From: an uncultured Acetobacteraceae bacterium
GTDB lineage: Bacteria > Pseudomonadota > Alphaproteobacteria > Acetobacterales > Acetobacteraceae
DNA: 64,000 nt
Reading direction: 5' to 3'
NCBI GenBank assembly: GCA_903907955.1
Contig: CAIVPZ010000057.1
Location: 1-64,000 of the forward strand
A program made the position numbers and the translations under genes. This document shows, piece by piece, positions 47,718 through 56,267 of the stretch; the first letter of the stretch is position 1; every line of letters begins with the position of its first letter. The notes beneath the pieces are model-generated. The model was not told the DNA's origin and searched no databases. It saw only the letters and a program-made list of their open reading frames with translations.

Positions 47718-47821
47718 GCGGCGAGCGCCCAGGCAACGCCCAGCCAGATCACCGCGACGATCGCGAGCGCCAGCGCCAGACGGGACCCCAGGCCGGCGAG
47801 CGGCGAGAGCGGGTCGATCAT
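47714..47821 (-). CDS. 35-residue membrane microprotein leading the metal ABC operon
   Basis: MIDPLSPLAGLGSRLALAL begins a 35-residue peptide with a single hydrophobic helix (about 13-34). Its stop overlaps the ATPase start as ATGA, and the promoter-like AT-rich stretch GTTATATTATTGC lies directly upstream (47822-47835). This suggests a real small gene at the head of the operon. It may be a transporter subunit or translation-coupling leader. The upstream stretch resembles part of a Zur box but is only weakly symmetrical. Confidence 0.55.
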   Translation of the reverse strand: MIDPLSPLAGLGSRLALALAIVAVIWLGVAWALAA

Positions 47822-47886
47822 CGCAATAATATAACGTCCCCTGCCCTTTTCGGCAAAACAACCCGGCGTGGTAGGGTCGGCGCCGC

Positions 47887-49173
47887 ATGAGCCCTTCTCC
47901 CGCGCCTGTTGCTCCCGATCCCGACCTGGCCGCGCGGCGGTCCTTGCGGGACCATCGCCGCTTTGCAACCGCCCTGCTGGGCGGGATGGGCGCGCTGACG
48001 GTGGCGACCTACGCCCTGCCGCCCGGCATCGCCACCGATCTGCTGCAGGCCGCCGCCAAGGCCGGCTTCGTCGGCGGCGTGGCGGACTGGTTCGCGGTGA
48101 CCGCGCTGTTTCGCCACCCGCTCGGCCTGCCGATTCCGCACACCGCCATCATCCCGAATCAGAAGGAACGGCTGGGCCGCGCGCTCGGCCGGTTCGTCGC
48201 CGGGCATGTGTTCACCCGCGGCGAGGTTTCGCAATTCCTCGGGCAACTGGACCTGCCCGGCATCCTGCGCCGTTTCCTGTCCGATCCGGCGGCGACCCGC
48301 CCCGCTGCCGAGGCACTCGCCGCCCTGGTGCCGCGCATCCTGGCCACCATCGAGGACGGCCGGGCACGGCGGGCGCTGGGGCGGATCCTGCCGCGCATGC
48401 TGGGCGGCCGGGACGCCGGACGGGTGATCGGCCGCGCGCTGCGCCAGCTGGTCAGGGGCGGCCAGCACCAGGACGCTTTTTCGTTCCTTCTCAGCAGCCT
48501 GAAGGCGGCGCTGGCGAGCCGCGAGTATGCCCTGCAACGCGCCATCGAGGCGCGGGTGATCGAGCAGGGCGGCCTGCTGGTGGGCTGGACGGTGGGCGCC
48601 GCGGTGGCCCAGCGGGTGATCGGCCAGATCAACGCCGAGTTGGCCCGCATGGAGCCGGAGCGGTCAGAGATGCGCGCCGCCTTCGAGGAGTGGGTGCGCC
48701 GCGAGATCGTCCGCATCGAGCAGGACCCGGCGCGGGCCGCCGAGATCGGCGCGGCGATCAGCCGCCTGCTGGCGCACGAGACCATGCGCGGCTGGCTCGG
48801 CGATGTGTGGACGCGGCTGCGCACGACAGTGGAGGAGGATGCCACCCGGCCGGACGGGCAGACCATCGCCTTCATCGCCGGCGCGCTGGCCAATCTTGGC
48901 GCCCTGCTGGAAAGCGATCCCGGCGCGCGCGCCCGGCTGCAGGTCGCGGCGGAGGCCATTGCCGGCACGCTGCTGCCGGCCGCCCAGGGGCAGTTGTCGG
49001 CGTTCATCGCCGGCGTGGTGGCGCGCTGGGACGCCGGGACGGTGACGGAAAAGCTGGAACTGAGCGTCGGCCCCGACCTGCAATACGTGCGCATCAACGG
49101 CACGCTCGTCGGCTTCCTGGTCGGCGGCGTGCTCTATGCGGTGCTGCACGCCCTGTTCGGGCAGGTCAACTGA
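47887..49173 (+). CDS. DUF445 family membrane protein
   Basis: The 428-residue protein has an N-terminal hydrophobic region with FVGGVADWFAVTALFRHPLG, the DUF445 hallmark, then IPNQKERLGRALGRFV. A long helical body follows and a C-terminal hydrophobic hairpin with INGTLVGFLVGGVLYAVLH. Members resemble YjiN and are inner-membrane proteins of unknown function. It is divergent from the metal transporter operon across 65 bp and nearly abuts the convergent 97-residue gene. Confidence 0.92.
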   Translation: MSPSPAPVAPDPDLAARRSLRDHRRFATALLGGMGALTVATYALPPGIATDLLQAAAKAGFVGGVADWFAVTALFRHPLGLPIPHTAIIPNQKERLGRALGRFVAGHVFTRGEVSQFLGQLDLPGILRRFLSDPAATRPAAEALAALVPRILATIEDGRARRALGRILPRMLGGRDAGRVIGRALRQLVRGGQHQDAFSFLLSSLKAALASREYALQRAIEARVIEQGGLLVGWTVGAAVAQRVIGQINAELARMEPERSEMRAAFEEWVRREIVRIEQDPARAAEIGAAISRLLAHETMRGWLGDVWTRLRTTVEEDATRPDGQTIAFIAGALANLGALLESDPGARARLQVAAEAIAGTLLPAAQGQLSAFIAGVVARWDAGTVTEKLELSVGPDLQYVRINGTLVGFLVGGVLYAVLHALFGQVN

Positions 49174-49190
49174 CCCCTGGCCTTGCTTGT

Positions 49191-49484
49191 TTACTCCGCG
49201 AATGGCGGCCGGGCCTGGCCCCCACCTGAACGGCCAAGCCGCCAAAGCCGCCAGCGGAACGCCCCGTAGGCGATCAGCCCGGCCACGACGGCCACCGGGA
49301 TGAGTGCGAACGCCACCCACAGCGCCAGCGCGGACAGCGCCGCCAGGCCGGCGAGCACCGCCACCACCAGGCCGTAGCGCAGCAGTTTCTCCGAGGGGGT
49401 TTCCGAGGGGGGTTCAACGAACTGCCCATCGGGCGTCATGTCGAGCTGCGGGCCGGACCGGACGCGGCTGATATGAATCTTCAT
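49191..49484 (-). CDS. Hypothetical two-helix membrane protein
   Basis: This is a 97-residue protein with a polar N-terminus (about 1-33), two adjacent hydrophobic helices (about 36-57 and 59-77) and a basic Gly-rich end. It resembles uncharacterised small inner-membrane proteins in related genomes. It converges on DUF445 with a 17-bp gap. No function can be given. Confidence 0.65.
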   Translation of the reverse strand: MKIHISRVRSGPQLDMTPDGQFVEPPSETPSEKLLRYGLVVAVLAGLAALSALALWVAFALIPVAVVAGLIAYGAFRWRLWRLGRSGGGQARPPFAE

Positions 49485-49565
49485 GCCGGCGAAGTGGCGC
49501 GGATCGATGCCGGGTTCAAGCCCGCATTTCGTGGCGCTTGTGTCATGTTCGGGTCGGCGCCCGCG

Positions 49566-50312
49566 CTACCGCCCCCCGCTGACCGGCACCAGCGCCCCGG
49601 TGACATAGGCCGCCTCGTCGGAGAGCAGCCACAGGATCACCCGGGCCACCTCCTCCGCCGTACCGGCCCGCTGCATGGGAATGGCGGGCGCCATCCGCTC
49701 CAGCCGGTCCGGCTGGCCGGCCTTGGGATGGATGTCGGTGTCGATCAGCCCCGGGCACACCGCGTTCACCCGGATGCCGCGCGGCGCCAGTTCCTTGGCC
49801 GCGCCGATGGTGAAGCTGTCCACGGCGCCTTTCGAGGCGGCGTAGTGCACCCACTCGTTCGGCCCGCCCAGCGCCGCCGCGCGCGAGGACACGTTCACCA
49901 CCGCCCCGCCCGGGCCGCCCAGATCGGTCGCCATGCGGCGGATCGCCTGCTTGAGCGCCAGGAAGGAGCCGGTCACGTTGGTGGTGAACACGCGGTCGAG
50001 CACGGCCGCGTCCACCGCGTCGAGCGTGGCCACCGGCCCGGTGATGCCGGCATTGTTGACCAGCGCCGTCACCGGGCCGAGCCGGCGATCGACGGCGGTG
50101 AAGAAATCCGAGGTCGCGGCTTCGTCGCCGGCATCGGCGTGCATTGCCATCGCCGTCCCGCCGGCGGCGGTAAGCGCCACCACCAGCGCCTCCGCCGCCT
50201 CGCGTCCGCCGCGATACGACAGCGCCACCGCGTAGCCGCGTGCGGCCCCCAGCCGGGCCGTCGCGGCGCCGATGCCGGCGCCGCCGCCGGTAATCACCAG
50301 GACAGGCTTCAC
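49566..50312 (-). CDS. SDR family oxidoreductase
   Basis: This is a 248-residue classical SDR: NAD(P)-binding TGGGAGIGAATA, LVNNAGI, catalytic Ser in VVNVSSRAA, and Tyr-Lys in HYAASKGAVDSFT. A Ser-Tyr-Lys active site is complete. Members reduce or oxidise carbonyl/alcohol substrates; the specific substrate is not predictable. The start is a GTG in a GTGA overlap with the carbonic anhydrase gene, so the two are co-translated. Confidence 0.92.
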   Translation of the reverse strand: MKPVLVITGGGAGIGAATARLGAARGYAVALSYRGGREAAEALVVALTAAGGTAMAMHADAGDEAATSDFFTAVDRRLGPVTALVNNAGITGPVATLDAVDAAVLDRVFTTNVTGSFLALKQAIRRMATDLGGPGGAVVNVSSRAAALGGPNEWVHYAASKGAVDSFTIGAAKELAPRGIRVNAVCPGLIDTDIHPKAGQPDRLERMAPAIPMQRAGTAEEVARVILWLLSDEAAYVTGALVPVSGGR

Positions 50313-51055
50313 GAACCGCGCAACAGATAGCGCCGGTTGACCGGTTGCAGCGGGCGGGCATTCATCGGGAAGATCGCCTTGAACGCATCGATATCGGCCT
50401 GCGCCACCTCGACCGTGTGGGTGAAAACGTTCCAGTCCACGACCTCGGAACAGGGGGGCGTCGTGAGCGATCCCTCATAGCGGTAGAAATCGCGATCGCG
50501 CGGCAGCAGTGATGCGGGATCGAGCGGTACCCGAAGACGTGCTTCCCCTTCTTCTGCGGGCGCGATGGCGATGATATCGGAAAACCCCTTGTTCCTTTCG
50601 CCCGCGACCATAAGCGCGCCGATCACCGCAATACGGCCACCGGGCTGCGCATGGACGAAATGCGCTTCCATGGCGGTGCGCTTGCCGTCGACGGCATGCT
50701 CACTGGGAGCGTGGAAATGGAACTGCTTGAATTCGTAGTCAAGGTTGCCGATTGTCAACTTCCCGCCGGTCCTGGAATTTGCCTGGATCGTGTGGCCGTT
50801 ATTGACGACCTCGAATGCCTCGGGCTTCCAGGCAATCACCATGCGGTCGGCTTCGGCGCGGATGGCGTTGGTCAGGTCGATCGGCGATTGCTGCGAACCG
50901 ACGGCGCACGCCTTGAACCGGCTGTCCATCTCGCCCCATTCGGCCGGACCATGCTCGCCCTGGTATCCCCAGTGCGGCGCATCACTGTCGGCCCGTGCGG
51001 CCGACGCGCAGACAGGGCACGCCATCAGTCCGGCCAGAAAACCACGACGATGCAT
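50309..51055 (-). CDS. cah: Alpha-class carbonic anhydrase, exported
   Basis: The enzyme hydrates CO2 to bicarbonate in the periplasm. The 248-residue protein has a Tat-like leader (RRGFLAGLMACPVCASA), the alpha-CA start HWGYQGEHGPAEWGE, QQSPIDLTNA, zinc ligands in QFHFHAPSEH, and the final PLQPVNRR motif. The ATG at 51055 has GGGGAGA 8 bases upstream. It precedes the SDR gene with GTGA overlap, giving a two-gene operon. Confidence 0.94.
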   Translation of the reverse strand: MHRRGFLAGLMACPVCASAARADSDAPHWGYQGEHGPAEWGEMDSRFKACAVGSQQSPIDLTNAIRAEADRMVIAWKPEAFEVVNNGHTIQANSRTGGKLTIGNLDYEFKQFHFHAPSEHAVDGKRTAMEAHFVHAQPGGRIAVIGALMVAGERNKGFSDIIAIAPAEEGEARLRVPLDPASLLPRDRDFYRYEGSLTTPPCSEVVDWNVFTHTVEVAQADIDAFKAIFPMNARPLQPVNRRYLLRGS

Positions 51056-51270
51056 TTTCGATCTCCCCTTTCGATACCCGTGTGGAAGAATCCTACGCAT
51101 GACGACGTGCGGGTGTCCAGGTCCGGCGGCACCGGGCCGGCCGCGGCCTCCACACGGCACGCGATCGCGGCTATCACCGGGCGTGCCGGACGCGCCATGA
51201 TCGCGGTGCGGCGGGGCGTCGGCACCGCCGGGGAACGACTGAACCAACCGCCGGAAAAGCGAGCAAAATC

Positions 51271-51525
51271 ATGCGTCCGATCTTCGTCATGATCAAATGC
51301 GAGATGGGTCAGAGCTACCAGGTCGCCCGGATCGCGGCCGATACCATCGAGGAGTTGTCCGAACTCTACTCCACCTCCGGCCAGTACGACCTGCTGGCGA
51401 AGTTCTACCTCAGCCCGGAGCACGACACCGGCCTGTTCGTGACCGAGCGGGTGCAGACCCTTCCGGGGGTCAAGGATACCTACACGTTGATCACCTTCAA
51501 CGCGTTCGTCGACGGCCGCGCCTGA
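51271..51525 (+). CDS. Stand-alone Lrp/AsnC ligand-binding (RAM) domain protein
   Basis: The 84-residue protein is a single RAM/AsnC_trans_reg domain: FVMIKCEMGQSYQVARI, STSGQYDLLAKFYL, TLPGVKDTYTLITF. It has no DNA-binding HTH. Such minimal proteins may sense amino acids or pair with a full Lrp regulator. It lies upstream of a hybrid kinase and divergent from the carbonic anhydrase gene. Confidence 0.88.
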   Translation: MRPIFVMIKCEMGQSYQVARIAADTIEELSELYSTSGQYDLLAKFYLSPEHDTGLFVTERVQTLPGVKDTYTLITFNAFVDGRA

Positions 51526-51634
51526 CCGGCCGGATCGCACGCCGCGCTTGATCCGGCGGCCGACTTGCCGCTTTGATGGGCGGCGCACGGCAGTGCGGTG
51601 CAAGGCAGCGCGCCACCAGCCAGCGAGGGGTGGC

Positions 51635-54595
51635 ATGGCAGGACCGGAACCGGCGGGAAGCAATCGGGTGAACCCGCCGCCAGTCCCGGCCGGCGAGGGT
51701 TGGCGGCGGATCGCCGCCCTGCGCCCCCGCCTTGTCGCCCTCGGCGCGGTGCTGGTGGCCACGGCGCTGGTGGTCTGTTTTGTGCTGGTGCTGGCAAACC
51801 GCCAGGCGACGCTGGATGCGGCCCGCATGGCCGCCGACAACCTCGCTTTGGGGGTCGCCGAGCAGACCGCCAGCGCGGTGCAGGCGGTGGATATTGTGCT
51901 GCGCGACCTGCAGATGCATGCGACCGAGGCTGGGTACGCCTCGGCGCAGGCGGTGCACGCAACCATGGCCGGGCCGGGGTTCGCGTCATGGCTTCGCAGC
52001 AGTGTCGCCCATTTGCAGCAGATCGAGGCGCTGCTGGTGGCCGATCCGCAGGGCCGGGTGATCGACGCGGCCGGACGGCTCCCGGCGGCTACCCTGGAAG
52101 CGGTCGTCGAGGCGGCCATCCGCCATTTCGCCGCCACTCCGGGCGATGCGCTGTTCGTCAGCGCCCCGCTTTCCTTGCCTGCCTCAGCGCCGGGCCAGCA
52201 GCCCTGGGTCGTCCACCTGGCGCGCCGGGTGGCCCTGCCGGACGGCACGCCGGCGGGGGTTGTCGTCGCATGCCTGCGGCTGGACGCGTTCGGATCGCTG
52301 TACGCCGGTTTGCGCCTGCCCGCCGACAGCGTGGTGGCGCTGCTGCGCCGTGACGGCACCCTGCTGCTGCGCCAGCCGCCGCTGACGCAGGGCGACTTGC
52401 GGGTGGGGCCGGACAGCCTCTGGCACGCCGTGGTGGCACGCGGCGGCGGCCGTTTCCGCGCGCCCAGTGTGTTCGATGGCCACGAACGGATGATGTCGGT
52501 GCGGCCGTTGCACGACTATCCGCTGGTTTCCGTGGTCGGGGTGAGCGAAACCGCCGCCCTGGCGGGATGGCGGCACGAGGCCGTTCTGGGCGGCATCGGC
52601 GCGCTGACGGCGTCCGGCTGCATCCTGCTGCTGTTGCGCGCCCTGCTGCGGCAGTTCCACCGGCTGGAACGGTCGCAGGCCTCGCTGGAAGCGGCCAACG
52701 AAAACCTGTCGCGCAAGTCGCGCGAACTGGAAACCACGCTCGCCACCATGGACCAGGGCCTGATGATGGTGGATGCCGATAACAGGGTCGCGGTCTGCAA
52801 CCAGCGCGCGCTCGAGATGTTCGACCTGCCGCCGGAGCTTATGGCATCACGCCCGAGCTTCGACAAGGTGCTCGCCTACCAGTGGAGTACCGACGAGTTC
52901 CGCGACACCGCGACTGGCATGCAGGCGTTCATCCGCGCCGGCGGCATCCTGGACCGGCCGCAGACCTACGAGCGGCGCCGTCCGAACGGGCATGTGATCG
53001 AGGTGCGCAGCGTGCCGCTGAAGGGCGGCGGGGTGGTGCGCACCTACACCGACGTCACCGCGCGCATGCTGGGGGAGGAACGCTTCCGCCAGATCTTCAA
53101 CGACTGCCCGCTGGCGATCGCGCTGATCTCGCCCGCAAACGAGCACCTCGTCCAGGTCAACCCGGCCTGCTGCGTGCTGGCCGGACGCCGCGCCGATGAG
53201 ATGGAGGGCAGGTTCTGGCCGGACTTCGTCCATCCGGACGATCACCCGAGATTGGTGGCACAGCGTGAGGCAGGCATTGGACGCGCGACGACGGAGGCGC
53301 GGCTGCTGACCAGCTCGGGCAAGGTGGTGTGGATGCGCGTGACCGGCAGCTGGCTGCCGGCCGCTCCCGGCCGCCCGCCGTTGCGGCTGGTGATCGGCGA
53401 GGACGTCACCCTGCAGCGCGAGATGGAGGCGCGGCTGCGCCAGGCGCAGCGCCTGGAAGCCGTCGGGCAGCTCACCGGCGGCGTGGCGCACGACTTCAAC
53501 AACCTGCTCGCCATCATCACGCTGAATGCCGAACTGCTGGCCGAGGGCACGGCGGCCGACCCGGAGCACGCCCGGCTCGCCACCGAGATCCTGGCCACCG
53601 CCGGCAGCGGCGCGGAACTCATCCGGCGGCTGCTCGCCTTTGCCCGCCGCCAGCCGCTGCAACCGCGGACGATGGACCTGAACGCCACGATCACCGAGGC
53701 CGTCAGCCTGTTGCGCCGCACGCTCGGTGCGGCGGTCCGGGTGCAACTGGACCTCACGCCCGATCTCTGGCCGTTGCGCGCCGATCCCTCGCAGGTCGGC
53801 GATGCATTGCTCAACCTGGCGCTGAACGCGCGCGACGCCATGCCGGATGGCGGCACGCTCACCATCACCACCGCCAATATCGCCATGGGCAGCATCGCCA
53901 TGGCCGCCAGCGATGAGAGGTCGGAGGCGGCGGATGCAACGCCGGACCTGCCGGCCGGCAACTATGTGGCGCTGACCGTCACCGACACCGGCACCGGCAT
54001 GGCGCCAGAGGTGCTGGACCGGGCGGTGGAACCGTTCTTCACCACCAAGCCGCCGGGTGCGGGCACCGGACTCGGCCTCAGCATGATCTATGGCTTCGCG
54101 CGGCAATCCGGCGGCATGCTGGCGCTGGCCAGCGCGCCGGGTAGCGGAACCCGCGTCCGCCTGCTGTTGCCGCGCGCCGAGGCGGTCGACGCGGCGGCGG
54201 TGCCGGGCGCCCGCACCGGCAATCTGCCGCGCGGGCGCGAGACGGTGCTGCTGGTCGATGACAATCCGGCGGTCCGCGACGTCGCCGCCCGCCAGCTCGC
54301 GGCGCTGGGCTATGCGGTGCGCGCGGCGGATAGCGGCCCGGCCGCGCTGGAGGTGGTGCGGTCGGACGCCCAGCTGGACCTGCTGTTCACCGACATCATC
54401 ATGCCCGGCAGCATGACCGGCATTGCCCTGGCACAGGCCGCACGGCGGGTACGGCCGTCGCTGAAGGTGCTGTTCACGACCGGCTTCGCCCGGATTGCCG
54501 CGAGCGGCACCGAGCCGGACCCCGCGCCGCTGCTGCGCAAGCCTTACCGCCGCCAGGAACTGGCTGAGCAGGTTCGGGCGGCGCTGGATGGATAA
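51635..54595 (+). CDS. Hybrid sensor histidine kinase with PAS domains and receiver
   Basis: The 986-residue protein has a membrane helix (about 32-53), a periplasmic sensor of dCache type (about 60-305) and a second helix (about 312-337). PAS domains follow (about 360-470 and 490-600), then a HisKA with phospho-His in GGVAHDFNNLLAI. The ATPase domain has NARDAMPDGG, DTGTGMAPE and GTGLGLSMIYG. The C-terminal receiver has LLVDDNPAVRD and acceptor Asp in LLFTDIIMPG. No partner regulator gene is adjacent. GAGGGG precedes the ATG at 51635. Confidence 0.93.
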   Translation: MAGPEPAGSNRVNPPPVPAGEGWRRIAALRPRLVALGAVLVATALVVCFVLVLANRQATLDAARMAADNLALGVAEQTASAVQAVDIVLRDLQMHATEAGYASAQAVHATMAGPGFASWLRSSVAHLQQIEALLVADPQGRVIDAAGRLPAATLEAVVEAAIRHFAATPGDALFVSAPLSLPASAPGQQPWVVHLARRVALPDGTPAGVVVACLRLDAFGSLYAGLRLPADSVVALLRRDGTLLLRQPPLTQGDLRVGPDSLWHAVVARGGGRFRAPSVFDGHERMMSVRPLHDYPLVSVVGVSETAALAGWRHEAVLGGIGALTASGCILLLLRALLRQFHRLERSQASLEAANENLSRKSRELETTLATMDQGLMMVDADNRVAVCNQRALEMFDLPPELMASRPSFDKVLAYQWSTDEFRDTATGMQAFIRAGGILDRPQTYERRRPNGHVIEVRSVPLKGGGVVRTYTDVTARMLGEERFRQIFNDCPLAIALISPANEHLVQVNPACCVLAGRRADEMEGRFWPDFVHPDDHPRLVAQREAGIGRATTEARLLTSSGKVVWMRVTGSWLPAAPGRPPLRLVIGEDVTLQREMEARLRQAQRLEAVGQLTGGVAHDFNNLLAIITLNAELLAEGTAADPEHARLATEILATAGSGAELIRRLLAFARRQPLQPRTMDLNATITEAVSLLRRTLGAAVRVQLDLTPDLWPLRADPSQVGDALLNLALNARDAMPDGGTLTITTANIAMGSIAMAASDERSEAADATPDLPAGNYVALTVTDTGTGMAPEVLDRAVEPFFTTKPPGAGTGLGLSMIYGFARQSGGMLALASAPGSGTRVRLLLPRAEAVDAAAVPGARTGNLPRGRETVLLVDDNPAVRDVAARQLAALGYAVRAADSGPAALEVVRSDAQLDLLFTDIIMPGSMTGIALAQAARRVRPSLKVLFTTGFARIAASGTEPDPAPLLRKPYRRQELAEQVRAALDG

Positions 54596-55081
54596 CGGCC
54601 GGCGGATGCCGATCGTCCGCGGGAACCTTGCCGCGTCGGATCAGGCCGCCCCGCGCCGCAGGACAAAACACGTTGTATTACACGCCCTTGTGTGCACCGG
54701 TTTCACCAAGGCGTGATATAAATCATTCGGTTGGAGTTTCGTGGAGCATAAAGTGATGGGCTTTGCCGCCCCATTTGCCTTGCCGCGCAGTCACGTCCGC
54801 ACTCCCGTCGCTGCGTGGAAAGAAGGACATGTGCGTGAGCATTTGCCGGGGCAGGCCAATATGCAGCCAGTGATGCTCAAGGATATCGACGGCAAGGATA
54901 TCGACTGCAAAATGGCGATACCGGGGTCCGCGGTCTTCGGCTCGACCAATATCCGGGTGCCGGAGAGTGGGAAGTTGCCCGAAAGCGGGAATCGGAGGTT
55001 GCGGGAACTTGTGGTGGGCGCGACCCACGGTTGCTTCGGCCTCGCCGGTCGGCCTGGCCCTGCACAGATAAGGACGTCACA
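54596..55081. other. 486-bp intergenic region before the Cys-rich peptide gene
   Basis: No gene is supported. Base composition is more AT-rich than average around 54670-54760, with a plausible promoter region. A short direct repeat AAGGATATCGAC occurs at 54880 and 54895. A GTG-started open frame from 54741 runs 114 codons but lacks a convincing ribosome site and family resemblance. Confidence 0.55.
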
Positions 55082-55291
55082 ATGAGACCACTCAGAAGAC
55101 TTGCCCCGCTCATGGTGCTGTCGCTGGCGTTCATCCCGGGCGGGGTGCCGCTGCAGTCCATTCCGGCGCATCCGCCGGGGCTGGTTTGTGTCGTGCACAC
55201 GTCCTGGTGCGCGATGCTGGTGCCGGGAACGGCGGGGGCACCCTGCAGCTGTCCGACCCTGTATGGACGGACCGCGGGGATCTTGCGGTAG
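55082..55291 (+). CDS. Small secreted Cys-rich protein
   Basis: The 69-residue protein has a signal peptide (MRPLRRLAPLMVLSLAFIPG) and four Cys in a short spaced pattern, VCVVHTSWCAML and GAPCSCPTLYG. This fits a family of small exported proteins in Alphaproteobacteria with a C-x-C-x-T-x-x-G-like end, of unknown function. TAAGGA lies 8 bases before the ATG. It precedes the OmpA-like gene by 81 bases on the same strand, so the pair may be co-transcribed. Confidence 0.7.
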   Translation: MRPLRRLAPLMVLSLAFIPGGVPLQSIPAHPPGLVCVVHTSWCAMLVPGTAGAPCSCPTLYGRTAGILR

Positions 55292-55372
55292 GCAGTGCGT
55301 ATGTGCCCCACCTCAGACGCACGGCGCATGGTGTGGGGTGCTGAGTTGGTGATGTTATTGAGGTGCGGTCCA

Positions 55373-56131
55373 GTGAAAATCTCGTACGCAACAATCCTGA
55401 CAGTCGCCGCCCTCGCCTTGCAGTGTGCACCATCGCAGGCGCAGGGGTGGCGCTATTACGGCAACCGCAGCGGCGAGTCCGTCGGCTTTGCGGACGGCTT
55501 GTCGCAGGCTCCCGGTGGAGGGTTGTCGGTAGGGCCTGGAGGCGGGTTGTCGGTCGGGCCGGGGGGCGGGTTGTCCGTTGGCCCGGGGGGCGGGTTGTCC
55601 GTTGGCCCGGGGGGCGGGCTGTCCGTCGGCCCCGGCGGGGGGCTGTCCCAGGGGCCGGGTGGCGGCCTTTCGGTGGGGCCGGGGGGCGGACTCTCGGTCG
55701 CCATGCTTGGCGGGCTGGCGGTCGCGCCTTGCGGCGGCCTGGCCGTTGCGCCGTGTGGCCTGCTGCCGCCGCAGCGGTTGAGCTACCTGGTGTTCTTCGA
55801 CTGGGATCGGTTCAGTTTGACGCAACCTGCCCGCGCGCTGATCGCGGCGGCCGCGAAAGCCATCAGCGAGGGTCAGCCCGCCCGCATCCAGGTCAACGGG
55901 CACGCCGATCTCACCGGGCCGGCCGCCTACAATCAGCGTCTGTCGCAACGGCGCGCCAGGGCGGTTGCCGATGAACTGGTCGCCGACGGTGTTCCGGCGC
56001 AGGAAATCCAGATCCGGGCGTTTGGCGACCGTTCACCGCTGATCGCCACCGGGCCTGGGGTGCGTGAGCCGCAGAACCGGCGGGTGGAAATCATTGTCAT
56101 GCCTGCGCCCGAACAAACCGCGGCGAACTGA
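55373..56131 (+). CDS. OmpA family outer-membrane protein with GGGLSVGP repeats
   Basis: The 252-residue protein has a signal peptide (about 1-22, ending SQA), then eight octapeptide units of the form GGGLSVGP (about 47-110), a short Ala/Cys-containing bridge, and a C-terminal OmpA domain. That domain has VFFDWDRFSL, VNGHADLTGPAAYNQRLSQRRA and NRRVEIIV, which bind peptidoglycan. The start is a GTG with GAGGTG 7-8 bases upstream; the leader is otherwise incomplete. The Gly repeat forms a flexible surface or linker segment. Confidence 0.82.
   Translation: MKISYATILTVAALALQCAPSQAQGWRYYGNRSGESVGFADGLSQAPGGGLSVGPGGGLSVGPGGGLSVGPGGGLSVGPGGGLSVGPGGGLSQGPGGGLSVGPGGGLSVAMLGGLAVAPCGGLAVAPCGLLPPQRLSYLVFFDWDRFSLTQPARALIAAAAKAISEGQPARIQVNGHADLTGPAAYNQRLSQRRARAVADELVADGVPAQEIQIRAFGDRSPLIATGPGVREPQNRRVEIIVMPAPEQTAAN
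55511..55702 (+). repeat. 24-bp tandem repeat array (8 units) in the OmpA gene
   Basis: Eight consecutive 24-bp units run in frame; units 3 and 4 are identical and the others differ by a few bases. Each encodes one GGGLSVGP-type octapeptide. The array is GC-rich and could change copy number by slippage without shifting the frame. Confidence 0.9.
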
Positions 56132-56174
56132 TGGCGGTCGTGCCGCGGCATGCCATGAAACAGAATTAATCTTT

Positions 56175-56209
56175 GTCGTCATGGCCGTGCCCTGCACGGC
56201 CATGACGAC
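56175..56209. terminator. Bidirectional hairpin terminator after ompA-like gene
   Basis: GTCGTCATGGCCGTGC (56175-56190) is perfectly complementary to 56194-56209 around a CCT loop, a 16-bp stem. It lies between the ends of the OmpA-like gene and the convergent ABC gene. TTT precedes it, which on the minus strand reads AAA, and no strong T-run follows. Confidence 0.8.
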
Positions 56210-56267
56210 GGGGCGACAATAACAACCTGCTTTCCGTCCATCTGCGCGCTTTTTGGCCGCACCCCGG

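Noticed and set aside
54741-55085. 114-codon frame between the hybrid kinase and the Cys-rich gene
   Set aside because: Begins with GTG without a ribosome site, overlaps the start of the Cys-rich peptide gene and shows no family features.
55511-55702. Regular repeat array considered as CRISPR
   Set aside because: Units are 24 bp, contiguous with no spacers, and in frame inside an OmpA-type gene.
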